Below, one piece after another: positions 34,595 to 42,048 of a stretch of DNA of 64,000 nt. This DNA comes from Geothermobacter hydrogeniphilus (GTDB lineage: Bacteria > Desulfobacterota > Desulfuromonadia > Desulfuromonadales > Geothermobacteraceae). Made by a program: the position numbers and the translations under genes. The notes under the pieces are model-generated. The model was given only the letters and a program-made list of their open reading frames with translations, searched no databases and was not told the DNA's origin. Position 1 is the stretch's first letter; each line of letters begins with the position of its first letter. The stretch covers positions 62,001 through 126,000 of the forward strand of contig NZ_PPFX01000005.1 in assembly GCF_002898515.1 (NCBI RefSeq). The letters run 5' to 3'.

Positions 34595-34894
34595 TTACAA
34601 ACTTACTCCGTATATCTCCTCAGCGCGGGCGGTTTCCATAACGCGCAGGATCGGCGGACCGCCATCAGGCAGTTCGGGACGGGTCTTGACAAGTTCCCAC
34701 AACCGGCCATCGGTCGGATCCCTGTAGAGCTTCCCATCCTCGACTTCAGCGAGGAGTTGCAGATGGTTTCCGGTAAGCCACAGGATGCGCTGCCAGGTCG
34801 AGTCTTTCTCCATGCGGCTGCCGGTATCGATCCAGAGACCATGCAGCAGGGTTTCACGCGGCGTCGGCTTCAACTCCTGTTCCATCTCGTTCAT
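34595..34894 (-). CDS. Imm27-like immunity protein (orphan)
   Basis: A 99-residue protein resembling the Imm27 family of contact-toxin immunity proteins. Seen: LLHGLWIDTGSRMEKD, ILWLTGNHLQLLAEVEDGKL, YRDPTDGRLWELV and the DGGPPILRVMETARAEEIYG ending, which matches the family pattern of YxDPxDGRxWEL followed by GGGPP. GAGGAGG precedes the ATG. No toxin, Rhs or CdiA gene is in the window, so it is an orphan here. The family name is from memory. Confidence 0.65.
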   Translation of the reverse strand: MNEMEQELKPTPRETLLHGLWIDTGSRMEKDSTWQRILWLTGNHLQLLAEVEDGKLYRDPTDGRLWELVKTRPELPDGGPPILRVMETARAEEIYGVSL

Positions 34895-34915
34895 GTCGCC
34901 TCCTCAGTTCGTTGA

Positions 34916-35446
34916 TCAGGCGCTGAAGCTGATATCGACATTCAGGTCATCGGCGACAACAGCCAGACCCTGCTCGAAGGCGGACAGGTCGGTTCCTTCC
35001 GGCAACTGGACGTGGATATCCATAATATAGAGGATGGTGCCGCTGCCGGGGGACGGGCTGACCTGCGATTTCAGGTCACAGATATTCAGCCCCTTGTCGG
35101 CCAGGAACTGGCTGACTTTATAGACGATGCCGGCCTGGTCGACCCCTTCGACATGCAGCACCGAACCGGCCCGCGCGACCATGGTTCGCCCGCTCCGGTT
35201 CCGCAACAGCCTGACAAAGGCGGAAATGCCCTTCTCCTTTTCCAGCCGACGGCATTCACGTTCCAGCAGCTCGGTCATCTCCGGACGGTCCGCCGAAAAC
35301 AGCAGGATCAGGGTAAATTCGTCGGCCAGTTGCGTCATACTGGTTTCTTCGAGATTGCAGCCGTTGTCAAACAGGATGCGGGTGACATCCGCGACGATTC
35401 CCGGACGATCCTCACCGAACGCGGTCATGATGAAGCGATTTTCCAT
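34916..35446 (-). CDS. GcvR-like double ACT domain protein
   Basis: A 176-residue protein with two ACT domains: FIMTAFGEDRPGIVADVTRI near residue 5 and VEGVDQAGIVYKVSQFLADK near residue 95. This is the layout of the glycine cleavage regulator GcvR and related amino-acid-sensing proteins. I chose the ATG at 35446, with GAGGAGG upstream. No glycine cleavage genes are nearby, so the regulated target is unknown. Confidence 0.82.
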   Translation of the reverse strand: MENRFIMTAFGEDRPGIVADVTRILFDNGCNLEETSMTQLADEFTLILLFSADRPEMTELLERECRRLEKEKGISAFVRLLRNRSGRTMVARAGSVLHVEGVDQAGIVYKVSQFLADKGLNICDLKSQVSPSPGSGTILYIMDIHVQLPEGTDLSAFEQGLAVVADDLNVDISFSA

Positions 35447-35496
35447 TCCTTCCTCCTCTTGCAACGATCCCCCGGCTCCTGCCGGGCACAGCAGTT

Positions 35497-36444
35497 CTAA
35501 CGTCGGGAATTCTTCGGCGTAAGCTGTTTCAGATAACGATAAAAATCGGAATCGGTGGAAATAACCAGTCGGCCGTTCTCCCGGATCGTCTTTTTGTAGG
35601 ATTCAAGGGTTCGCAGAAAGGAGTAGAATTCCGGGTCCCGATTGTAGGCACCGGCATAGATCGCCGCCGCCTCGGCGTCCGCCTTGCCGCGTATTTCAAG
35701 AGCCTTGCGCAACGCCCCGGAGGTAATGCCCTTCAGCTCACGGTTCATCCGGCCGAGGATCTCGGCCTGTTCGCCCTCCCCTTCGGAGCGGTACTTGGCC
35801 GCTACCTTCTTGCGCTCGTTGATCATCCGCTCGTAGACCCGCTTGCGGACCTGTTCGACATAATTGATGCGCTTGATCTGCACGTCGATCAGTTCGATGC
35901 CGTATTCCGGGGTACTGGCCTGGGCCTTGGTCAGCAGGCCGGCAAGGATCTCCTCTCGCCCGACCAGTTGTTCGGGACGGACCTCGACCCCTTCGACGAC
36001 AAATTTTTCCGCTTCCTGCTTCTGGGGCTTGTAATCTTTGCCGCGCACCAGTTCAACCAGCAGCCGTTCGGAAACCGCGTCCCGGACCACCGAGTCGATA
36101 ATGTCATCCAGACGGCTCTGGGCGCCCCGTTCCGTGGCCACGGTCTTGAAAAAAACCAGCGGGTCAACGATCCGCCAACGAGCGGTGGTATCCACCCAGA
36201 TAAACCGCTTGTCCTTGGTCGGAATCTGGTTGGGATCACCGTCCCATTTCAGAATCCGTTTTTCAAACCTGTTGACGTTCTGGATAAAGGGAATCTTGAA
36301 ATGCAGACCGGGCGTGCTGACATCACCGACCGGCTTGCCGAACTGGGTGACAATCGCCTGCTCGGCTTCATTGACAACGTAGAGACTGCTGCTGGCCAGG
36401 ATAACGGCCAGCGCCACGACAACAATCAGAATCGGGGTTTTCAT
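35497..36444 (-). CDS. hflC: HflC, SPFH-family FtsH modulator subunit
   Basis: Membrane-anchored SPFH protein that with HflK forms a cage around the FtsH protease. The 315-residue protein has one N-terminal membrane helix (ILIVVVALAVILASSSLYVV), the start of the SPFH domain (VNEAEQAIVTQFGKPVGD) and a long helical segment (RKRVYERMINERKKVAAKYR, EILGRMNRELKGI). It overlaps hflK by ATGA on the minus strand. Confidence 0.95.
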   Translation of the reverse strand: MKTPILIVVVALAVILASSSLYVVNEAEQAIVTQFGKPVGDVSTPGLHFKIPFIQNVNRFEKRILKWDGDPNQIPTKDKRFIWVDTTARWRIVDPLVFFKTVATERGAQSRLDDIIDSVVRDAVSERLLVELVRGKDYKPQKQEAEKFVVEGVEVRPEQLVGREEILAGLLTKAQASTPEYGIELIDVQIKRINYVEQVRKRVYERMINERKKVAAKYRSEGEGEQAEILGRMNRELKGITSGALRKALEIRGKADAEAAAIYAGAYNRDPEFYSFLRTLESYKKTIRENGRLVISTDSDFYRYLKQLTPKNSRR

Positions 36445-37466
36445 TTGCCGCCCCCTTTCGTTTCCGCGCGCAGCGGCAGCAGCGGGAGCGCTCCGGTACC
36501 GTCTCCGTCCATGATATAGATCTCCTTCAATCGGGGCAGCACCTCTTCGAGGGTCTCAAGATAGATTCGTCTGCGGGTTACTTCCGGTGCCTTGTGGTAT
36601 TCGGTCAACAGCGCCAGGAAACGGTCGGTTTCGCCGCGCGCCTTGTTGATCCGTTCGACCGCGTAGCCTTCGGCTTCCTGCAGTGTTCTCTTGGCCGTGC
36701 CACGCGCCTTCGGGACCTCGCGATTGAACTGTTCACGGGCCTGGAAAATAAGACTCTCCTTCTGCTGTTCGGCCTCGTTGACCTCGTTGAAAGCTGCCTT
36801 GACCTGGTCCGGCGGAGTCACATCCTGGAACTTGACGGTGACAATGCGCACGCCGATGTCGTAGTCGTTGAGGATCTTCTGCAGATCCTTCTGGATTTCG
36901 GTCGCCAGCTGCGCGCGTTCAGTGGTCAGAACCGCGCTGACATTGGAATTGCCGATCACCCGTCGCACCATCGCTTCGGACAGGTCGCGAATGGTTTCAA
37001 CCGGGTCCTTGATGCGGAAAACATACTTGAACGGATCGGCGACCTGGTACTGCACGATCCACTCGACATCGCTGACGTTGAGGTCCCCTGTCAAGGTCAG
37101 GGCTTCCTCCTCCAGCCCCCGCTTGGTGTAGGTCGTCCGCACACCGGGGTTTACGGTCCGGAATCCGAACTCGGCCTTGAGAACCCGTCCGGTTTTCACC
37201 AGGTAGACCTGATCGATACCGAAGGGAAGCTTGAAATGAAGTCCCGGCTCGGTATAACCGGCAAATTTGCCCAGCCGCAGCAGGACACCGGTCTCCTCGG
37301 TATCGACCTCGTAGAAGCTGTTGAAGACGCCGAAACCGAGTACCAGCAGCACGATGACAATCAGCAGCTCCTTTTTCGGTCGGAAATTATTCTTGAGATG
37401 CTTGCCGATCTCGACAACTTTCTTTTCAAACTCATCGCCGGGAGAACCCTGGCCCCAGTCGCTCAT
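36441..37466 (-). CDS. hflK: HflK, SPFH-family FtsH modulator subunit
   Basis: Partner of HflC. The 341-residue protein has a short cytoplasmic N terminus, a membrane helix (LLIVIVLLVLGFGVFNSFYE), the SPFH core (GVLLRLGKFAGYTEPGLHFK) and the HflK block IVTVKFQDVTPPDQVKAAF, followed by a coiled segment. It lacks the long Gly-rich N terminus of enterobacterial HflK. It overlaps the DRTGG gene upstream and hflC downstream, both by four bases. Confidence 0.95.
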   Translation of the reverse strand: MSDWGQGSPGDEFEKKVVEIGKHLKNNFRPKKELLIVIVLLVLGFGVFNSFYEVDTEETGVLLRLGKFAGYTEPGLHFKLPFGIDQVYLVKTGRVLKAEFGFRTVNPGVRTTYTKRGLEEEALTLTGDLNVSDVEWIVQYQVADPFKYVFRIKDPVETIRDLSEAMVRRVIGNSNVSAVLTTERAQLATEIQKDLQKILNDYDIGVRIVTVKFQDVTPPDQVKAAFNEVNEAEQQKESLIFQAREQFNREVPKARGTAKRTLQEAEGYAVERINKARGETDRFLALLTEYHKAPEVTRRRIYLETLEEVLPRLKEIYIMDGDGTGALPLLPLRAETKGGGK

Positions 37467-38611
37467 AAATGCCCCGTGTCGTTGGAGGTTGTCGGTCGTC
37501 CGGGAGACCTGGTCTCCTGGTCGAATAAAGCGTCAATCGCTTCAAAATCAAAGCGCTTTTCAGCCAGTTCACTGATCAAAGCTATTTTGTGAGTATCTTC
37601 CGCGGTCAGCTTGGAAACATCTTCCTTGATGATTTCAAACACCCTGGTCGATGTCCGCCCGGCACGCATGTACGGAATGCCGCTGGTTTCGATGATCTGC
37701 TGGGAGATGTCGCTGACCTCACCCGTTCCGGGAATGATGATCCCGGCCAGTTTGGCGCGCCATGCGGGGATCTGGTAGAGGTTCGCCAGGGTGACGATCA
37801 ACTCATCCCGACTGCTGTTGACAATAACCAGTGTTGAGTCCTGCAACAGACCCGCGACCCGCTGGGCGCTGGCCGCGCCGAGCTGGACGTGATGGACGAT
37901 CCGCTGCGCCTCCTCCTCGTCAGCATGCAGCTCGATATCGAGAACCCCGGCAATCCGCCGCAGGGTCGGGTTGGCCAGAATCGGCTGGTAATTGAAACCA
38001 CCGATCAACTTGAGAGTATGGTCGGCAAAAGCGCGTTCCAGGTAATTCAGGGTCCGCTCGCGCTTGTCAGGTATGATTTTATTCACCAGCACGGCCCTGA
38101 CCTCGACCTGTTCTTTCTCGAACAAGGCCAGGTTCATGCAGACGCTGTCGACCACGTTACCGAGTCCGCCGCCGGTCACCAGCATCACCGCCGCGCCGGA
38201 TTCCGCGGCCAGGCGGGCGTTGTTGCAGCCGAGCAGCGAACCGACGCCCGGATGACCGGCGCCTTCGATAATCAGGAAATCATTTTTGGCGTCAAGTTCC
38301 TCAATCGCCTCAATCATCCGTTCGGCGATCAGGTCGCGGTCAATCTTACCGTCCAGAACGCGGCGGGTATCCCCCGGCTGCAGCACGAAGGGAGACATCA
38401 GCCGCAGATCGTCTTCAAGCCCGAAAACCCGCGCCATGACCACCGCGTCCTTGTCGGCGCTGATGCCGCGGTAAAGCACCGGCTTCGGCCCGATCGGCTT
38501 GATAAAACCGACCCGCGGATACTTTTTGCGGGCCATATGCATCAATGACAGGCTTGTGGTGGTTTTGCCGCTGTTCTGGCCGGTCGCGGCAATGAAAATT
38601 TTACGAGCCAT
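37463..38611 (-). CDS. P-loop ATPase with DRTGG domain
   Basis: A 382-residue protein with an N-terminal BioD-like P-loop domain (AATGQNSGKTTTSLSL near residue 8, then LIIEGAGHPGVGSLLG) and a central/C-terminal DRTGG-type domain. It resembles the N-terminal regulatory part of long phosphotransacetylases but lacks the catalytic acetyltransferase domain. I chose the ATG at 38611; the upstream extension is non-coding. Its role is unknown; it is the first gene of an operon with hflK and hflC. Confidence 0.8.
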   Translation of the reverse strand: MARKIFIAATGQNSGKTTTSLSLMHMARKKYPRVGFIKPIGPKPVLYRGISADKDAVVMARVFGLEDDLRLMSPFVLQPGDTRRVLDGKIDRDLIAERMIEAIEELDAKNDFLIIEGAGHPGVGSLLGCNNARLAAESGAAVMLVTGGGLGNVVDSVCMNLALFEKEQVEVRAVLVNKIIPDKRERTLNYLERAFADHTLKLIGGFNYQPILANPTLRRIAGVLDIELHADEEEAQRIVHHVQLGAASAQRVAGLLQDSTLVIVNSSRDELIVTLANLYQIPAWRAKLAGIIIPGTGEVSDISQQIIETSGIPYMRAGRTSTRVFEIIKEDVSKLTAEDTHKIALISELAEKRFDFEAIDALFDQETRSPGRPTTSNDTGHL

Positions 38612-38653
38612 AAACAGCTCATCCTTCCAGGCTGTCCGATAGTGACGGTTTTG

Positions 38654-38683
38654 GGTATAGATGCAGTGTACCACTACGGACAA
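38654..38683 (-). promoter_or_regulatory. Candidate promoter of the DRTGG-hflKC operon
   Basis: Read on the minus strand: TTGTCC (38683-38678), an 18-base spacer and TATACC (38659-38654), 43 bases before the ATG at 38611. The -35 matches the sigma-70 consensus at four and the -10 at four of six positions. The rest of the gap up to 38759 shows nothing else convincing. Confidence 0.4.
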
Positions 38684-38759
38684 AGAAGTTTTTATAATTC
38701 GGCACGGAAATCTGGAACCGGCATGAACCCGCTGATTCAGATGGAATCCCGGGAGATAT

Positions 38760-39149
38760 TCAGCAGCCGCAACCGCAATTATGACAGACCCGAAGGTTTT
38801 CATCCTCGGGGCGGATCATTTCCGGCGCGAAAGCGACGCGGTTGATCCCTCGCCGGATATCTTCGATCAGGTCGCAGTCACGACTCGGTCCGATGATATG
38901 TCCGAGGCAGAGGTTGGAAATCCCGTCGGCCGGAGAACGAAGGCGAATACTGTTGAGCAGATCGCCGTACCCTCGAACTTCAATGGTCCGGCTGTTGTCA
39001 TCGACAATCCGCAACCGCACACCCAGCCCGGCCAGTTCCTCCCCCTGAGATTCAAGCCGGGCGTTGATCGCGGCACGATCGACCTCGTACGACCAGGTCT
39101 CTGTTTCAAAGCAACAGGGATAGAAGGCAACCGTCACCTCTTTACGCAT
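38760..39149 (-). CDS. Small protein with Cys-rich tail, function unknown
   Basis: A 129-residue protein I do not recognise. The ATG at 39149 overlaps the yciO stop by TGATG; an earlier in-frame ATG is inside yciO. Seen: a VAFYPCCFETETWSYEVD block near the N terminus with two adjacent cysteines, and the terminus VCHNCGCGC with four cysteines, which could bind a metal or an iron-sulfur cluster. The middle is unremarkable. Translational coupling to yciO suggests a joint role, but none can be named. Confidence 0.75.
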   Translation of the reverse strand: MRKEVTVAFYPCCFETETWSYEVDRAAINARLESQGEELAGLGVRLRIVDDNSRTIEVRGYGDLLNSIRLRSPADGISNLCLGHIIGPSRDCDLIEDIRRGINRVAFAPEMIRPEDENLRVCHNCGCGC

Positions 39150-39763
39150 CAGCCCTGCTCCAACCAGTCCACCGAACCGCATCCCAGGCGCAGGATTTCA
39201 GGTTGATCATTCACCAGGCTGATCACGGTCGAAGGTTTGCTGTTGAGGATGCCGCCGTCGATCACCAGGTCGAGCTTCCTGCCGAGACTCTCTTCGATAT
39301 CGGCGGGATCCTGAAGAATTTCGTCACCGGCCAGGTTGGCGCTGGTCGTTACCAGAGGATGACCGAGTTCACGGACGATCGCGGTGGCAATGGGATTGTC
39401 GGGAATCCGGATGCCAACCGTTTTCTGCCGGGTCACCAGCAGATCGGGAACCACGCGGCTCGCCTCAAGAACAAAGGTATAGGGGCCCGGCAGGTGGCGT
39501 TTCATCAATTTGAAAGCGAAATTGCTGACCCGGGCATAGTTGGCAACCTCGGAGAGGTCGGAACAGATGAAGGAAAAGGGTTTGCGGGCATCCCGCTGCT
39601 TGATCTGGTAGATCTTCCTGACCCCTTTTTTGTTGAAGATATCGCAACCGATCCCGTAGATCGTGTCGGTGGGATAGGCAATCACTCCGCCACGGGTCAG
39701 TGTCTCGACAACCCGGCGGACGAGACGGAGTTGTGGAGTTTCAGCGTTAATGGGCATCAGCAT
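39149..39763 (-). CDS. YciO/YrdC/Sua5 family protein
   Basis: A 204-residue member of the L-threonylcarbamoyladenylate synthase superfamily, closest in style to YciO. Seen: GGVIAYPTDTIYGIGCDIFN, RKPFSFICSDLSEVANYA, MKRHLPGPYTFVLEAS, GIRIPDNPIA and a C-terminal NSKPSTVISLVNDQPEILR. AGGAG lies upstream. It could be the tRNA t6A enzyme or a paralogue; the YciO branch has an uncertain role. Confidence 0.85.
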   Translation of the reverse strand: MLMPINAETPQLRLVRRVVETLTRGGVIAYPTDTIYGIGCDIFNKKGVRKIYQIKQRDARKPFSFICSDLSEVANYARVSNFAFKLMKRHLPGPYTFVLEASRVVPDLLVTRQKTVGIRIPDNPIATAIVRELGHPLVTTSANLAGDEILQDPADIEESLGRKLDLVIDGGILNSKPSTVISLVNDQPEILRLGCGSVDWLEQG

Positions 39764-39860
39764 GATCGGGACTCCTGACTTTGGATATCGTCTGAATCAG
39801 GTGTGAGAATACACTGATTAACCGGCGTCTGCAACAACCGCCACCTCCACGCGACAGGGG

Positions 39861-40145
39861 TCAGAGCAGGTAACGCAGTCCTTCAAGAGTCCGCAGCTCG
39901 GCATAGATGGCCTCCATCTGGTCACGGCTGCTCACTCGGACGGTGATGGTCGCGCAGATATAGCGACCGCCGGAGCTGGTCCGCGAACGCAGGGCCTCCC
40001 GGCCCACCGGAATCACCCGGCTGACCGCCTGCAGAACCTCGCGGAAGAAGCTCTCCTCACACGCCGTCTCACCGAAGGCTTTGAACTGGAAATCACAGGG
40101 GAAATCAAACAACTCTTCCGGGGAATCCACCTGACCCACGATCAC
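39861..40145 (-). CDS. DUF493/YbeD family protein
   Basis: A 94-residue protein of the YbeD-like family, an ACT-like small fold. Seen: [40 protein letters not shown] and the ending [14 protein letters not shown], which fits the family ending LY..L...G....L. It overlaps the dut stop by four bases. A function in regulation has been proposed for relatives but is not established. Confidence 0.82.
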   Translation of the reverse strand: MIVGQVDSPEELFDFPCDFQFKAFGETACEESFFREVLQAVSRVIPVGREALRSRTSSGGRYICATITVRVSSRDQMEAIYAELRTLEGLRYLL

Positions 40146-40597
40146 ACCTCCCTGCGAATACCGGTATGACCGAAACCACCATCGGCCCGTTCACTGTCGT
40201 TCAGCTCGGCAACTTCGACCAGCTCCACCTGGACAACGGGAGCGATCACCAGCTGGGCGATCCGGTCGCCGCTGCTGATTCGAATCGACTCCTGGCCGAG
40301 ATTGATCAACAGCACCCCGATTTCACCGCGGTAATCGGAATCAATTGTTCCCGGCGCATTGACCATGCTCAGGCCATGGCGCAGGGCGAGACCGGACCGT
40401 GGACGAACCTGGCCTTCGAAACCGGGAGGGATTTCCAGCGCCAGGCCGGTGCGCACCAGGCAGCGTTCACCGGGCGTCAGCAGCAGGCTCCCGTCAACGA
40501 CGGCATGCAGATCCATACCGGCGGCCCCGGCGGTCATGTAACACGGCAAAACGGCATCGGGATGCAGACGGAGACAACGAACAACAGGTGATGACAC
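40142..40597 (-). CDS. dut: Deoxyuridine 5'-triphosphate nucleotidohydrolase
   Basis: Trimeric dUTPase that converts dUTP to dUMP and diphosphate. The 151-residue protein has all five motifs: [35 protein letters not shown] and [10 protein letters not shown] (His where Ser is usual). The start is GTG at 40597, with GAGAGG five bases upstream. MITE copy 3 begins 18 bases upstream of the start, so the gene is separated from the M16 peptidase gene that would otherwise end within its ribosome-binding region. Confidence 0.95.
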   Translation of the reverse strand: MSSPVVRCLRLHPDAVLPCYMTAGAAGMDLHAVVDGSLLLTPGERCLVRTGLALEIPPGFEGQVRPRSGLALRHGLSMVNAPGTIDSDYRGEIGVLLINLGQESIRISSGDRIAQLVIAPVVQVELVEVAELNDSERADGGFGHTGIRREV

Positions 40598-40615
40598 GAA
40601 AACCTCTCAGTCTAA

Positions 40616-40777
40616 CCTGAATCAGTGAGTTCATGCCGGATGAAGAGTGCAAGTGCTTGGCCTGAATGAGGTTTTCAAAAATTTAAGGCGCACCCATAGG
40701 TTCGCTGATGATTTTTGAAAAACGCAGGCAGGCCAATGACTTGTGCTATTCGTTGGCAATGTACTCACTAATTCGGG
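40616..40777 (+). mobile_element. 162-bp palindromic MITE-like element, copy 3
   Basis: It begins CCTGAATCAGTGAG and ends CTCACTAATTCGGG, with identical flanking 5-mers TCTAA at 40611-40615 and 40778-40782. It aligns without gaps to copies 1 and 2 and shares the centre GCACCCATAGGTTCGC. Its right end supplies the last two codons and the TAG stop of the minus-strand M16 peptidase gene. Confidence 0.92.
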
Positions 40778-42033
40778 TCTAAGCTTAAATCGAACATCGG
40801 AAAACCGCTCACCTCCAGTTTGCCGAGAAACTGCAGGTTGAGACTCCGGTTGGTGAAAAGTTCGGCGGCCAGTTGACGCACATCCTCCGCGGTCACCCGG
40901 TCAAACTGTTCAATAACGGTGTCAATTTCAAGTTGTCCACCGAGATAATACTGATTTTTGGCCAGTCGGCTCATCCGGTTGTCGGTGCTTTCCAGGGAAA
41001 GAATCAGGTTGCCCTTCAACTGCTCACGGATGTCATGGAGCAGGTCATCTTCAACCGGCTCTTCCTTGAGGCGCCGCATTTCCGCCAGCACCAGGCGGAT
41101 GGCATCCGCTGAATCGGTCGGCGACGTGGCGGAATAGACCACCTGGCAACCACTGTCGACATGACAGTTGAGGTAACTGTAGACAGAATAGGCAAGTCCG
41201 CGTTCCTCGCGGATCACCTGAAAAAGGCGGGAACTCATGCCGCCGCCGAGTATGGCGTTGAGCAAAAAACCGGCAAAACGGTCGGGATGGTTCTGCGGCA
41301 ATGCCCTGGTCCCGAGGCAGAAATGAACCTGTTCCAGATCCCGATGTTCAAGACTGACCCGACGTTGGGGTTCAAATCCGCCGCCGCCGGCGGGAAGGGA
41401 GCCGGCAGGCAGACTCCCAAGCAACCGTTCAACATCATTGAGAAGGAGATCGTGATTGACCGCCCCCGCGGCGCAGACCATCAGGTTTCGACCGACGAAA
41501 CGCTGGTCGCGATAGTCGATCAGCTGCTGTCGCTGCAACCCGGAAACGGTTTTCGCCGTGCCGGCCGTCGGCAGACCGAGCGGATGTTTTTTCCAGAACA
41601 GCTGGCAGAAAAGATCATGGATGCAATCCTCGGGAGCATCCTCCACCATGTGCAGTTCCTGGAGAATAACCTTCCTTTCTTTTTCCACCTCTTCGGGATC
41701 GAAGGTCGAATCGAGGATGATGTCAGCCAGCAGATCAAGCGCCATGGGCAGCTTGTCTCCCATGACCTTGGCATAAAAACAGCTGAATTCACGCGTGGTG
41801 AAGGCATTGAGAAAACCACCGACCGCGTCGATCTCCCGGGCGATGGCACGAGCCGTGCGACGGGTCGTCCCCTTGAACAACATGTGTTCGACAAAGTGAG
41901 CGACGCCGTTGTGCTCAAAAGGTTCGTGCCGGGAACCATTCGCGACCCATAAACCTATGGATACGGAATGGACTCCCGGCACGTATTCGGTAATGACCCG
42001 CAGGCCATTCTGCAGCGTCGTGGACTGAATCAT
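40768..42033 (-). CDS. M16 family zinc peptidase
   Basis: Pitrilysin-type processing peptidase, 421 residues. The inverted zinc motif HFVEH lies at residues 46-50, with a downstream Glu in QELHMVEDAPED. The C-terminal partner domain contains GGGMSSRLFQVIREERGLAY. It belongs to the YmxG-like group often encoded next to pnp and dut. The final residues PN and the stop codon come from MITE copy 3; without the insertion the frame would read Asp-stop. Confidence 0.94.
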   Translation of the reverse strand: MIQSTTLQNGLRVITEYVPGVHSVSIGLWVANGSRHEPFEHNGVAHFVEHMLFKGTTRRTARAIAREIDAVGGFLNAFTTREFSCFYAKVMGDKLPMALDLLADIILDSTFDPEEVEKERKVILQELHMVEDAPEDCIHDLFCQLFWKKHPLGLPTAGTAKTVSGLQRQQLIDYRDQRFVGRNLMVCAAGAVNHDLLLNDVERLLGSLPAGSLPAGGGGFEPQRRVSLEHRDLEQVHFCLGTRALPQNHPDRFAGFLLNAILGGGMSSRLFQVIREERGLAYSVYSYLNCHVDSGCQVVYSATSPTDSADAIRLVLAEMRRLKEEPVEDDLLHDIREQLKGNLILSLESTDNRMSRLAKNQYYLGGQLEIDTVIEQFDRVTAEDVRQLAAELFTNRSLNLQFLGKLEVSGFPMFDLSLDPN

Positions 42034-42048
42034 GTCCCGCCGCTGATA

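Noticed and set aside
38720-38750. A partial MITE end (CCGCTGATTCAGATGG) upstream of the DRTGG gene
   Set aside because: Only about ten bases resemble the TIR, with no second end or duplication; this is within chance for a short motif.
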